Assembly (NCBI RefSeq): GCF_002094855.1
Contig: NZ_ARYN01000009.1
Coordinates: forward strand, 124,001-188,000
Direction of reading: 5' to 3'
DNA: 64,000 bases
Origin: Zunongwangia atlantica 22II14-10F7
Lineage (GTDB): Bacteria > Bacteroidota > Bacteroidia > Flavobacteriales > Flavobacteriaceae
Shown here: piece after piece, positions 1 to 9,390 of the stretch
How positions within the stretch are numbered: the first letter of the stretch is position 1
How the letters are laid out: each line of letters opens with the position of its first letter
Made by a program: the position numbers and the translations under genes
The notes under the pieces: generated by a model
What the model was told of the DNA's origin: nothing
The model's input: only the letters and a program-made list of their open reading frames with translations
Databases searched by the model: none

Positions 1-2294
1 AATAGGTCATAATTGATAAGCTGACCAGTTACAATGCTGCTATTGTCAAGCATTCCACCTGAAGCAAACTTTCGCCCACCACCAGCTACATTTATAGCAC
101 TTAATAATGGTGCAAACATTCTGGTACTTCTTTTATTTATTACGGCTTCATTTCCTTCAAGTTCTCCAAATGGTGTTTGTATACCACCTGCTGCATGGCT
201 TGCCCCTTTTAGAAGCCCACCTTTTGCGAATGTTGGTTGCTTTTTCTTTTTGAATGCATTTTTAATGCTTGAAACAATACCAACTGTTTGTGCCACATAA
301 CCAGCAATTAAGGGAATGTTCCACGGAAAAGGCGCACTTGCAGCCGTTTCACTCAAACCTTTAGCATTGTTAGCCGTTGATTCTGCAACCGCTTGTGTTT
401 GTTTGCTCTGCATCATTGCGTTATCAATACCCCATTCTTTAATGGCTAAGGCTTGCTTTGCAATTAAGGCAGCTTTAGCAACTGCCGTTTCTTGACCAAA
501 TAATGATGCAATTTGGTCAACAGTTTGCTTTTTTGCATTTAGTTTATCCTTTTCCGCTTGAACAATGGCATCAATTTCAGCTTGCCTTCTATTCTTTTCC
601 TTCTCGGCTTCAGCATTGCGAATTTCGGTTAGTTCATCATTCTTTTGAATTTCCAGATTTTTAAGAAGTTCCCTTTTCAGTCCTTCATCTTCTGTAATAT
701 TTTCAATTTCCTTTTCTAAATCGGCATACCTTTTTTCAATTGAAGCTTCTGTTTTAATTTCAATTTCTTCTTTTTCCTTATCGGCAAATTGTTTTTTTAA
801 TTCATCAAGCCTGTTTTGTCTTTCTTGCTGGGCTGCCAGTTCATTATCAGTTATCTGTTTATTCTTTTCCTGCTCGGCTTTTATCTCATCATTTCTTAAA
901 GAATTTCGATTTGTTAAACTCTCGGACATTTGCCCTGTGATACGTTCTTCAACTTCTAATATTTGGTTACGTGCTTCAGCTAAATTTTGTTGGGCTTCAA
1001 TATCATCTTTATTGATTTCCAACATTTGTTGGTAACCTGCTATCTTTTCATTTACAATGGCTTTTTCTGCTGCTGCTTGCTCTTGAAGTAATTGATTTAA
1101 TTGTTCGTTGGCTGCTGTACGCTGGGCAACGGTTAAAGTTTCGTCATCCCTTTGTTGTCTTAATAATTCAGCACGCTTTTGGTATTTTAAAGCAATTTCT
1201 TCTTGTTTGGCATCTAACCTATCCAATTGTTGTTCAAACCTTGCCACCGCTGCTGCATCACCAACAATACCAGATAAACCTTTTTCACCAAGTTTATCAA
1301 ATGTTTTACCAACACTATCACCCAAATTACTAAAGGTTGAAGCCACTTCACTTGCAGCTTCCCCCATAGAATTATAAAGGGTCTTGCCCGCATTTGCTGC
1401 ATCCTTACCAATTTCAGCAATTTCATTCCTGGTGTTTTTTAGATTATCGGTTAATTGATTAATTGTACTTTGGTCACCACTACCAAATATGGATTTTTCC
1501 CATATCAATTGCGCTCCCAAAAAGGCAGATTTAATGGTATAAAATGCGGTTTTTAATGGTGTTAATGCTAAGGTGATAAGGCTTGAAATTACCTTACCCA
1601 TTGCATCAAATCCACCAGTTGCATCATAGGCAGCTTTTACCCCATCAACAATTGAAGATATTAATGGTTGAAGTACAGAAGAAACGGCATTCATTGCGGT
1701 TTGCACCACCAACATTACACGCCTGTTTTTACTTAATGCATTTGTGAGGGCTGCAAAGGCTGCAACGGCTAAACCAATACCAGCTGCTTTGAGTGCAGAA
1801 CCAAACGCCCTTACACCTATCTTAGCTTTATTAATACTTGCAGTGTAGTTACCAACATTATTTTTTTGCTTGGTAATTGCATCAGTATTTTCTTTGGTAA
1901 GGTTTGTATTTTGGTCAATCCTATCATTAAGTTGTTTTAGAAGCTTTTGACCGTCTTCGGTTTCTGTGTTGATTTCATCCCTTATACGTCTTAAAGCTTG
2001 GTTTTGGTCTTTAGCTTCTCTAATTGAATTAACTTCTTTGTTTAATTCTTTTTGTAAAGCATCAACCCCACCAGATACGGCTTGAAGGGTTTTTATCTGA
2101 CCATTATATTCTTTTCGTAATTTCTTAAGGTCAGCTTCATTTTGAATGAAGGTTTGTGATGAAGTATCACCAGCAGCTTTTAAAGCTTTCTGGGTTTGGG
2201 TCAATTCATCGATTGATTTTTTTGTTTGCTCTAATTCATTTAATAACTTTTTAGGGTCAATTGAAAGTTCAGCGATTTTAATTTTTTCAGGCAA
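1..2294 (-). CDS. Phage tail tape measure protein (3' end outside window)
   Basis: Open frame of 764 codons running off the left edge, so the C-terminus is missing. It begins ELPEKIKIAELSIDPKKLL and is dominated by long Gln/Glu/Lys/Asn-rich coiled coil (about residues 20-120 and 300-560), with a hydrophobic Ala/Gly-rich stretch near residues 140-165 and another near 610-640. This composition is that of siphophage tape measure proteins, which set tail length and pass through the membrane during DNA injection. No ATG opens the frame: an in-frame stop lies just upstream, so the start is probably TTG at 2294. An ATG at 2299 is one frame off and would need a -1 shift on an A6 run. It is the last gene of the leftward late operon seen here. 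Confidence 0.85.
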   Translation of the reverse strand, partial: MPEKIKIAELSIDPKKLLNELEQTKKSIDELTQTQKALKAAGDTSSQTFIQNEADLKKLRKEYNGQIKTLQAVSGGVDALQKELNKEVNSIREAKDQNQALRRIRDEINTETEDGQKLLKQLNDRIDQNTNLTKENTDAITKQKNNVGNYTASINKAKIGVRAFGSALKAAGIGLAVAAFAALTNALSKNRRVMLVVQTAMNAVSSVLQPLISSIVDGVKAAYDATGGFDAMGKVISSLITLALTPLKTAFYTIKSAFLGAQLIWEKSIFGSGDQSTINQLTDNLKNTRNEIAEIGKDAANAGKTLYNSMGEAASEVASTFSNLGDSVGKTFDKLGEKGLSGIVGDAAAVARFEQQLDRLDAKQEEIALKYQKRAELLRQQRDDETLTVAQRTAANEQLNQLLQEQAAAEKAIVNEKIAGYQQMLEINKDDIEAQQNLAEARNQILEVEERITGQMSESLTNRNSLRNDEIKAEQEKNKQITDNELAAQQERQNRLDELKKQFADKEKEEIEIKTEASIEKRYADLEKEIENITEDEGLKRELLKNLEIQKNDELTEIRNAEAEKEKNRRQAEIDAIVQAEKDKLNAKKQTVDQIASLFGQETAVAKAALIAKQALAIKEWGIDNAMMQSKQTQAVAESTANNAKGLSETAASAPFPWNIPLIAGYVAQTVGIVSSIKNAFKKKKQPTFAKGGLLKGASHAAGGIQTPFGELEGNEAVINKRSTRMFAPLLSAINVAGGGRKFASGGMLDNSSIVTGQLINYDL

Positions 2295-2326
2295 TTCATA
2301 GTATTTTTTTTATAGTGTTATAAGCT

Positions 2327-4927
2327 TTATTCGCTTGGTATTTCGTTTGTTTCGTCAATTACGTTAACCGTCATTGTATCGGTATCGGTTGCACCAAATT
2401 CATCTGTTACGGTTAACTCAATTGTGAATGTACCATCATTTTGAAACTCATTAGGTATATTCAATTGTGCGGTTACATTATAAGGGTAATCAATTGTACA
2501 AGTATGACCGCTTGGGGCTTGAATTATCACCCACTGATAACTTACAATTGTTGTATCATCGGTGCTATTTGATGCATTCAGATTTGCAAAAAATGGTGGT
2601 GTTTGTTCTTGTCCACTATATATGGTTACATTTACATCAGCACCAGCATTTGCGGTTGGTGCAATATTTACATAAGCATCAACATGCACTTCAAATGTTC
2701 CAATTTCATCACCATAACTTTCACTCCCTGCATCTGAAATTTGATATTCAAATACTGCCGAATGTTCTGAAGTTGTATTAGTCTGGTCAATTACTTTTAC
2801 ATCCCAATCACTTATAAGTATTGTTGAATCATTTATAATTTCATCACTACCGTTAAATAATTTAATATCAGCATTATAACCGCTAATGAATTTCACCGCC
2901 AGTGGTGGGTCATTTTCTGGGTCAGAATATGGTGGGTTTGAACTGGTTGTTAAATAATTAATTGAAACACTTCTTTCATCACCGTAACCCATACTATAAG
3001 TATATGTACCTAGTGTTTGTGGTGGTTGATTTGTACTGAAGTCATTGATTTCAATAAGTGTGGCTTTGCTCTTTTGATTCCCAGCTTTATATTGAAGCTT
3101 ATTTAAATAGTAATACTTACCAGATTGAATCAAATATTTCAATTTGAAAAAATCTAAATTGTATATATCAATATCATTTACATATACATCAGCCGTAACT
3201 TCTTTAAATGAATTAATTGCCAATTGAAAAGCCTTATAATAAACATTCAGAAAATATTGCATTTCCATGTTTTGAAGACTTAAATAAGGCACGTCACCTG
3301 AATAAGAAACAGCAGTTGAATCATCAAAAAATGTAGCTGTTAAATTTCTATTCACCTTCTTTAATCTAAAGGTTGAAATGTCAGCTTCTTTAGGTGTTAT
3401 TACGGTTGTATCATCTTCATCTTTTTCTTCCCAAGTTTCCACTAAATACAAGGGTTGCCCCCCATAAGTTCTATTACTTACAGGTATTGTATAAGGTGAA
3501 CTAAATAATATTTTTTCAGCATCGGCATTACTATTATTTATTGATAAAACACCATCATGTGTTGGTAGTTTTATATCTTCAGCATATTGATAAGAAGCTT
3601 TATTTGTTTGGGCATATTTTACAGAATAATCTTCTTTGGTAATACTTACAAGTTTATCACTCCAATCTTCAGCCCCAGCCCTATCATTTAATAAGTCTTC
3701 AAATTGAATAAAAGAATAATCGTTGCTCCCTCTTATTGGTTTAAGAATAAGCCCATATCGTTGCATTATGTCCTTCACCACATCAATAACAGGTGTATCA
3801 CCCATCATTTCACTAAAGTCTATTAAATAGCCCCCTGTGACTTCATCAATGCTTACATCACCGCTAACTGAATAACTAACATAATATTGGTTATCAATAC
3901 TACTTTCACCACCTTCTGGTGCTTGGTTATATTCTGAATTACTACCAGATATTTTAAAGTATAATTCATCACCTTCATTTACACTTAAATTGATTGTAAC
4001 TGTACTTGAATTTGTGCCGTTTTCTAAATGATAAGATTTTATAATTCTACCATTATAAATGGTCTGGAATTGATTATAACCATTGGTTGAAGTATATGAT
4101 AGATCAATCGTTATTGATGTTCTGAATGTATTATTGAAGGTTAGTAAATAACCATCTGAAAATGTAATTCGAGAATCAACAAATGATGTATCATAATTTA
4201 AGATTTCATCAGCATTAAAAATGTAATCATAACTTCTGGTATTTGATGAAGCTACATCTGTTACATACCCACCAATTGAAGTGTATTCTGGTTGTATATT
4301 TTCAACTTGGTAACCAATTGGTGGTGTAATCACTTCAGTTAAATAATCATTATTTTCATTAAAAAAATCACCGAAATAATTAACACCAGCTTCTTTAAAA
4401 ATTTTATCCCAAATTGTGTGGGTATAAATACTTGGTACTTGTCTATCTACTTTGATACCATACCTTCCCAGCCCAAAATCACCAAGCGCATAAATATAAC
4501 CTTCACTATTATTAAATGAATTTGTGTAATTATCAACGGTTAAATAATGATTCAAATCTGAATAATCTAAATCACTTAGGGTTTTCCCTTTTATACGTTC
4601 TGCAAGGTCTATAAGACCATCATAAATCACCACTTCATAATGTTGGGTGGTAGCTTGAATAACCGCCAAACCATTCACAATTAATGGTATTCCATCAACT
4701 GTGTAAGAACATGGCAATTCTTGGTAAGGCATTCTTGAAGTATTACCCGATACCCCAAGAAAATTAAAAATTCGTTGGTTATTGCTTGTCTTTGGTAACT
4801 TAATTGTATTACTGTAATTCGATTGCCTATCTTCAGCAGTACCCAAATCATTTATTTGTAAAGTTCTGGTAATTGAATTTGGTATAATATCAACCACTTC
4901 ACCAGCAATTGAAAGTATTTCATTCAT
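2327..4927 (-). CDS. Large phage virion protein with C-terminal PKD-like domain
   Basis: 866 aa, upstream of the tape measure gene in the late operon. The N-terminal part (roughly 1-110) has a tail/baseplate-like beta-rich character, and the body is rich in Asn, Ser, Tyr and Asp. Residues about 760-860 form an Ig/PKD-like domain: it opens with APTANAGADVNV, has a YQW core and closes with GTFTIELTVTDEFGATDTDT. PKD folds are common in surface-binding proteins. I infer an adhesive tail or baseplate component that contacts the host surface; no enzymatic motif is visible. Its start ATG overlaps the stop of the preceding gene (TAATG), implying translational coupling. The exact virion position is unknown. 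Confidence 0.7.
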   Translation of the reverse strand: MNEILSIAGEVVDIIPNSITRTLQINDLGTAEDRQSNYSNTIKLPKTSNNQRIFNFLGVSGNTSRMPYQELPCSYTVDGIPLIVNGLAVIQATTQHYEVVIYDGLIDLAERIKGKTLSDLDYSDLNHYLTVDNYTNSFNNSEGYIYALGDFGLGRYGIKVDRQVPSIYTHTIWDKIFKEAGVNYFGDFFNENNDYLTEVITPPIGYQVENIQPEYTSIGGYVTDVASSNTRSYDYIFNADEILNYDTSFVDSRITFSDGYLLTFNNTFRTSITIDLSYTSTNGYNQFQTIYNGRIIKSYHLENGTNSSTVTINLSVNEGDELYFKISGSNSEYNQAPEGGESSIDNQYYVSYSVSGDVSIDEVTGGYLIDFSEMMGDTPVIDVVKDIMQRYGLILKPIRGSNDYSFIQFEDLLNDRAGAEDWSDKLVSITKEDYSVKYAQTNKASYQYAEDIKLPTHDGVLSINNSNADAEKILFSSPYTIPVSNRTYGGQPLYLVETWEEKDEDDTTVITPKEADISTFRLKKVNRNLTATFFDDSTAVSYSGDVPYLSLQNMEMQYFLNVYYKAFQLAINSFKEVTADVYVNDIDIYNLDFFKLKYLIQSGKYYYLNKLQYKAGNQKSKATLIEINDFSTNQPPQTLGTYTYSMGYGDERSVSINYLTTSSNPPYSDPENDPPLAVKFISGYNADIKLFNGSDEIINDSTILISDWDVKVIDQTNTTSEHSAVFEYQISDAGSESYGDEIGTFEVHVDAYVNIAPTANAGADVNVTIYSGQEQTPPFFANLNASNSTDDTTIVSYQWVIIQAPSGHTCTIDYPYNVTAQLNIPNEFQNDGTFTIELTVTDEFGATDTDTMTVNVIDETNEIPSE

Positions 4928-6012
4928 TATAATTTTTGCGTTTGTACTTCTGGTAACTCAATTTGTAAACTTACCTTATTTTTTCCCCTTTTATTACTGT
5001 ATTGAATATTGCGGTTGGTAACTTTAACATCTAACCATTGACCAACTTGAAAGGGGTTTTGCTCGCTCCATAATTGCACGAATGGGCTTGTCATTAGACT
5101 TTTTAAATGTTGGTAGTCATTCTCATCAACCATTGTTTTAATTACCATTTCTTTACCAGCTTCTTTGCCTGTTATAGCTGTTTGCCCTTCAGAATTATCA
5201 TATATATTGCTGAAGTTATTGGTGGCCACTCTATCAATTTCACTTGCTTCAATAGTTTCATTAAAAAATTTGTCAAATAACCAATAAGAATAAGCACCTT
5301 CACTATTTAACCATTTCAAATAAACACCACATTTGCTGGCTATTTTCCTTACATCAATTGATACACTATTATTACCATTTATTGCAATATGTAAAGGGTT
5401 GCCCATGTCGGGTAAATTCATTGGTAAATCAGCAAATCCCTTGTCTAAATAAAGTCTATAACCAGAATTTTCTTCAGTAGTAAATTCAATAGTTTCTTCA
5501 GTTCTTTGGTTAGTTATTACCATTTTATCACCTTCATTTAAATAATTAAAAGCAAATTCACATGGGTAACCTTCAAAGTATTTCAATTGGTAGTTTACAC
5601 CGTCCGCACTTGGCAATAATAGTTGGTAATTATTAGTAAAATTTCTATCCCCAAATTGCTTAACAGATTGATTAAATGTGTAAGTTTTTTCAATTGTTTC
5701 TTCATTTCCTTCACCATAATAACAAGTGATTTCAATTGAAATTTCTTTCATCAAATTATAATCAGGAATGAAAAAATTATTACCATTCATATCAACCAAA
5801 TCTTTAAATTTATTGTTGAAATATGACTTGGCTACACTTTTTAAATTGAATAAATATTTACCGTCATTTGATGGGTAAATTGTGAATAAAAAATCACCAT
5901 TATTAATGTTAATTACTGCCCTATCATTTTCTAAAAAATCAGGTTGAAAAATGATAAAACTATCATTGTGTACAGGGTAATTTGGTGTTATGTCTTGTGT
6001 AAAATTTATCAT
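4927..6012 (-). CDS. Hypothetical phage structural protein (tail region)
   Basis: 361 aa, no signal peptide or membrane segment. It is Asn/Phe/Tyr-rich and predicted mostly beta, as many tail proteins are. It sits two bases after the 156-aa neck-like gene and overlaps the following PKD-domain gene at a TAATG junction, so it belongs to the same late operon. Position just before the tape measure suggests a tail tube/tip or distal tail component, but I do not recognise a named family. The start ATG (protein start MINFTQDITPNYPVHND) is the first in frame and fits the tight spacing. Confidence 0.6.
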   Translation of the reverse strand: MINFTQDITPNYPVHNDSFIIFQPDFLENDRAVININNGDFLFTIYPSNDGKYLFNLKSVAKSYFNNKFKDLVDMNGNNFFIPDYNLMKEISIEITCYYGEGNEETIEKTYTFNQSVKQFGDRNFTNNYQLLLPSADGVNYQLKYFEGYPCEFAFNYLNEGDKMVITNQRTEETIEFTTEENSGYRLYLDKGFADLPMNLPDMGNPLHIAINGNNSVSIDVRKIASKCGVYLKWLNSEGAYSYWLFDKFFNETIEASEIDRVATNNFSNIYDNSEGQTAITGKEAGKEMVIKTMVDENDYQHLKSLMTSPFVQLWSEQNPFQVGQWLDVKVTNRNIQYSNKRGKNKVSLQIELPEVQTQKL

Positions 6013-6013
6013 T

Positions 6014-6484
6014 CTATTTCTTATATTTTTGACTTATACTCATTATCCTTACTGTTATTTCATCAACAAAAAGCTGTACATGAAATTGACTAACTTTTTG
6101 AATAATTTCATCCATTCTTTGGGGTGTTAACACTTGCTCATAAATTGGTAAATGTGACTTATCTGAAGTACCGTTTTCGGCTATTTTTTTAGCTATTGCC
6201 CACGCCAAACCTGAAGCTTTTGCACTTGCTGAAGCTGCCAGACCTTTGTTAATTACCCACTCTTTAATGGCTTGCACTGGTGGCATTTTTCCTGCTGGTC
6301 TTCCTGCCAGATAACCGTAACCAAATAATTGAACCGCATTACCATTATTTGAATAATCAATTTGTAAACCTTCAGGAAATTCACCAGTAACCTTTTTACC
6401 TGAATTTTCATAAACTTCAATTATATCTTCAATCAGTTTATCTACCTCTATTTTTAATATATCATAGCTTGTATTAATACTCAT
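6014..6484 (-). CDS. Putative phage neck / tail-completion protein (HK97 gp10-like)
   Basis: 156 aa. The middle carries a segment of the type seen in gp10-like head-tail joining proteins: GRPAGKMPPVQAIKEWV followed by a Gly/Ala-rich GLAWAIAKKIAENGT. That family closes the neck or adapts the tail terminator to the connector. The gene overlaps the preceding 135-aa gene by 11 nt and is followed after 1 nt by the 361-aa structural gene. The assignment rests on this motif and on position between TerL and tail genes; it is moderately supported. Confidence 0.55.
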   Translation of the reverse strand: MSINTSYDILKIEVDKLIEDIIEVYENSGKKVTGEFPEGLQIDYSNNGNAVQLFGYGYLAGRPAGKMPPVQAIKEWVINKGLAASASAKASGLAWAIAKKIAENGTSDKSHLPIYEQVLTPQRMDEIIQKVSQFHVQLFVDEITVRIMSISQKYKK

Positions 6485-6881
6485 TACTTATTGAATATGA
6501 TACAATTACCCCATCAAAATTTTGATTGAAAAGGTTTATAATTTCGGTGGTGTTCCAGCTATCAATATTCAAATCACTGCATCCAAATGAATCTGTAATC
6601 AGATTTAATTTTTCTTCAATTAATGGTCTTATTGTTTCTTCAAATCTCACTTGGTAGTCATCACCAAATTTTGATTGTTTCACCAACATAAAAGTGCCAT
6701 TATATGAAGTGCTTAAAAGATTTGAATATTCATCAAATTGATCATTTTTTTGAATGGGGTCTAAGAATAGAAATATCTTTTCTAAATCGGCACTACCCCT
6801 ATTTAAATTTTGAAAATCTCGCCTTGCATAAATAAATTCAAAGTTGTTTGTTTCAGCTATATTTTTTAATTGGTTATACAC
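6474..6881 (-). CDS. Hypothetical phage protein, possible tail terminator
   Basis: 135 aa, soluble, alpha/beta mixed. The C-terminus (NLFNQNFDGVIVSYSI) resembles the closing strand of small tail-terminator or tail-completion proteins in Bacteroidota prophages, and it neighbours the gp10-like gene as expected for such a pair. It overlaps the next gene by 11 nt and the previous one by 8 nt, so it is translated as part of the late operon. Function is inferred from position and size, not from a diagnostic motif. Confidence 0.5.
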   Translation of the reverse strand: MYNQLKNIAETNNFEFIYARRDFQNLNRGSADLEKIFLFLDPIQKNDQFDEYSNLLSTSYNGTFMLVKQSKFGDDYQVRFEETIRPLIEEKLNLITDSFGCSDLNIDSWNTTEIINLFNQNFDGVIVSYSISNEY

Positions 6882-7419
6882 TATCGTTTTTTGTTTTTAT
6901 CTTATCCATATCCGTTTGAATATCCGCTTTTATACGGTCAAGTCTAAGCTTGTTGAATACGGTTATATACTTAAGGTCAAGTACTTGTTGAAATTTCAAA
7001 ATATCACCCCCAGCCAATGAATCAACCGTTGGTAGAATTCCCAATTTGCCTAACCTTTTTGAACCTTCTACCATTTCCCATTTTGTATCATGGTGCTTTG
7101 GTGTAAGTTCCCTTTCTTCCATTGCCAGCAGATTTTCAAGCTGCTTAGTTATAGAATTTAAAAGGGCATAAAATTCAGTCACTTTTAGCTTAAGAAATTC
7201 ATCTTCACTTAGCCCATGCATATACTTATATATATGTGGTAAGGCATCTTCATTGCCGAAATTCTGTTTAATTTCTTCTACTTCACCAAGTGTTAATTCA
7301 TAAATTTTATTCTTAGTTTCAATTGGTTCTAAGTTTTTTAAAAGCTTGCTGTATTCTTCAATTAATTCAGGTGGTTGTTGAAGAAATTCTTTCAAAGTAT
7401 AATTCTTAATTTCTTCCAT
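6874..7419 (-). CDS. Hypothetical phage protein between TerL and tail-completion genes
   Basis: 181 aa, acidic N-terminal half, mostly helical, Leu/Glu/Lys-rich, no membrane segment. The central part has an LTLGEVEEIKQNFGN helix and a C-terminal GGDILKFQQVLDLKYITVF segment; this layout is reminiscent of tail-assembly chaperones, but I would not assign it firmly. Start ATG overlaps the terminase stop by one base (7419), and its own stop overlaps the next gene, so it is clearly within the same transcript. No function is claimed. Confidence 0.5.
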   Translation of the reverse strand: MEEIKNYTLKEFLQQPPELIEEYSKLLKNLEPIETKNKIYELTLGEVEEIKQNFGNEDALPHIYKYMHGLSEDEFLKLKVTEFYALLNSITKQLENLLAMEERELTPKHHDTKWEMVEGSKRLGKLGILPTVDSLAGGDILKFQQVLDLKYITVFNKLRLDRIKADIQTDMDKIKTKNDSV

Positions 7420-8657
7420 TAGTAATTGACAAATTTTAAATTGAATTGGTTATTTCCAGCATGGGTTTGGGCTTCTCTGGCAATGGCTAGACTCATCACG
7501 ATATCGTCGTGAAAACCTTCTGTAGCTTTGTAAGTTGCCTTACCACTTGGTGTAACAATCATAGTAAATACATCAAGTTCTTCTTTCAGATTTTGGTCAT
7601 TGGGGCAAATAATATCTTTACTACTAAAGGCATTAATTAGCTTGGTAATAATATTATTCTTTGATGTGTGTGAAGTTAACCAAGGCTGTATATTCTTAAC
7701 CTTATAAATACTCTTTAAGTCATCGTAAATTACTTGCCCCATGTTATTCACCTCTATCAGTGTGTTTTGGGGCTTCCAAGCATTTAAATTGGTAACAAGT
7801 CTTTCTTTTAATTGTGGGGCAGTAACTTGGTTGAAGCGGTCAAAGTATACTAAGTTACCTGTACTGTCTACAACTGAAAAAACGGTATAATCATTTTTCA
7901 AAGCCAAATCAATACCAGCAAAATAAATTTCACCTTCTTTTGGTAATAATTGCATTCTACCACTGCAACATTCTTCTATATTTTCAATAACTGCTGCCCC
8001 ATCAACAAATTCAGCTAAATATTCTTGGCCAAATGCTGTTGGTGTAAGGCTTGCTTTTGCGGTTGCTACAACGAATTTTGAAGTATGGGGGTTATCCATA
8101 TAATTAAAATGGAATGACTTAGTTGAAGTTTCTTTTGTCTTTTTTCCATCTAAAAATTTTTCATAAAACCAGTTATTCTTTCCTTTTGGGGTACTTATAA
8201 TCAATACTTTTTGCCCAGAAGTTGATAACATCGGAAATATAACTTCATCAAAGGTTGTTTTTTTAATGAATGCTGCTTCATCCATCACCAAAAAATGTAC
8301 AGTTTCACCCCTTAAGGCGTTTTCTGCACCAGCCGAACGAAATTTTATAACTGTTCCATTGGTAAAGATAATTTCAGTATCACCTTGGGCAGCCTTGTGA
8401 CTTGCAACAAATGGTGCGTTGGTAAGAAGTTTAAGTATTTCTTTATAGGCTTTATTGGCTTGTGATTGAAATGGTGTAACCCACATAATAACAACGTCAT
8501 CATGTTCTAATGCCCATTTAATTGCTTGGTTTTGTGCAAGCGTACTTTTCCCTGTTTGTCGCCCAGCGCAAACAACGGTAAATAGATAACTTAAGTCATC
8601 ACATGAATGATGTACTTCAAGCTGTTTAGCATGTGGTGTATATAATTTAACGTCCAC
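7419..8657 (-). CDS. Phage terminase large subunit (TerL)
   Basis: 412 aa, usual size for TerL. The N-terminal ATPase has Walker A GRQTGKS (residues 32-38), Walker B LVMDEAAF with D126/E127, and the coupling motif ISTPKG. The C-terminal RNase H-like nuclease shows AGIDLALKNDYTVF (first catalytic Asp), LIEVNN, and FHDDIVMSLAIA (last catalytic Asp). The enzyme packages and cuts phage DNA at the portal. The only suitable start is GTG at 8657, directly after the TAA of the 49-aa ribbon-helix-helix gene. In this prophage TerL lies downstream of capsid, portal and lysis genes, the reverse of the common order. Confidence 0.95.
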   Translation of the reverse strand: MDVKLYTPHAKQLEVHHSCDDLSYLFTVVCAGRQTGKSTLAQNQAIKWALEHDDVVIMWVTPFQSQANKAYKEILKLLTNAPFVASHKAAQGDTEIIFTNGTVIKFRSAGAENALRGETVHFLVMDEAAFIKKTTFDEVIFPMLSTSGQKVLIISTPKGKNNWFYEKFLDGKKTKETSTKSFHFNYMDNPHTSKFVVATAKASLTPTAFGQEYLAEFVDGAAVIENIEECCSGRMQLLPKEGEIYFAGIDLALKNDYTVFSVVDSTGNLVYFDRFNQVTAPQLKERLVTNLNAWKPQNTLIEVNNMGQVIYDDLKSIYKVKNIQPWLTSHTSKNNIITKLINAFSSKDIICPNDQNLKEELDVFTMIVTPSGKATYKATEGFHDDIVMSLAIAREAQTHAGNNQFNLKFVNY

Positions 8658-8807
8658 TTATCTATTCTCATCTTCTCGCATTTTGTTATTCATTACCAGT
8701 CTAATTAAAGAACTAACGCTTAAGCCTAAATTATCAGCATAATTGGTGATTTTAGATTTAAACTTTTCATCTGTTCGTATGGTAATTTTGGTTTCTTTTT
8801 TACTCAT
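8658..8807 (-). CDS. Small ribbon-helix-helix (Arc/MetJ-type) DNA-binding protein
   Basis: 49 codons. It reads MSKKETKITIRTDEKFKSKI, then an Asn/Leu helix (YADNLGLSVSSLIRLVMNN) and a short charged tail. A basic beta strand (KITIRTD) followed by two helices, with an SxSSLIRL second helix, is the ribbon-helix-helix pattern of Arc/CopG/MetJ repressors. Its TAA abuts the GTG of TerL and it follows TerS by about 40 nt. Such proteins bind DNA as dimers; here it may regulate the packaging genes or assist TerS at the packaging site. Function is inference; the fold call rests on the short sequence. Confidence 0.6.
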   Translation of the reverse strand: MSKKETKITIRTDEKFKSKITNYADNLGLSVSSLIRLVMNNKMREDENR

Positions 8808-8845
8808 AAAATGTAAGTACTTTGTAATAAGTATGTACTTACACC

Positions 8846-9388
8846 TTAAAAGTCATCAGAATCTTCATCTTTTTTTTCTGTAACATCAATGACATCTTTT
8901 GTGGTTTCTTCCAATTTTGCAGCACCACCAAATGAAACTTTAAAAGTGTTACTTACTTCAACTTTTTGGCTCTCGTAACTACCTGTTAATTTGGCAATAG
9001 TATCAACACTTTGGTTTAAATCTCTGGTTGTTATTATCTGTTTAAGTCGGTTGAATTTTGCCTTGTCTTCCTCGGTTAATTCATCTGCCATGGCTAAATT
9101 CATTAACTTAAAGTAAGTCACGCTTACATCTTCCAATTGACTAACTAACTTATCACGCATTTTACTATATTTCTTTTCCATTTTACTTTCTACATATTGA
9201 ACATATTTAGGGTTATTTTGCTTTGCCCATCTGGTTGTATTTGCATACGACATATAAGCACCTTCACCCCTTTTGGGGCGTTTTTTAATACCATTTACCA
9301 ACATATAAGCATCAACATTGCTGAAGCAAGTATAATAAGCATCAATAAGCTGTTTTTGATAACCAGTTTTACATTTGATTGCTCCCAT
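8846..9388 (-). CDS. Putative phage terminase small subunit (TerS)
   Basis: 180 aa, basic N-terminus, acidic C-terminal tail ending in DEDSDDF. The first 70 residues look like a helical DNA-binding domain (YQKQLIDAYYTCFSNVDAYM... and a YVQYVESKMEKKYSKMRD helix), the middle is helical and oligomer-forming in character, as in TerS rings that recognise the packaging site. It lies upstream of TerL with only the 49-aa RHH gene between. The lysozyme gene ends 2 nt before its start. The sequence is divergent, so the call leans on context and architecture. Confidence 0.65.
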   Translation of the reverse strand: MGAIKCKTGYQKQLIDAYYTCFSNVDAYMLVNGIKKRPKRGEGAYMSYANTTRWAKQNNPKYVQYVESKMEKKYSKMRDKLVSQLEDVSVTYFKLMNLAMADELTEEDKAKFNRLKQIITTRDLNQSVDTIAKLTGSYESQKVEVSNTFKVSFGGAAKLEETTKDVIDVTEKKDEDSDDF

Positions 9389-9390
9389 AA

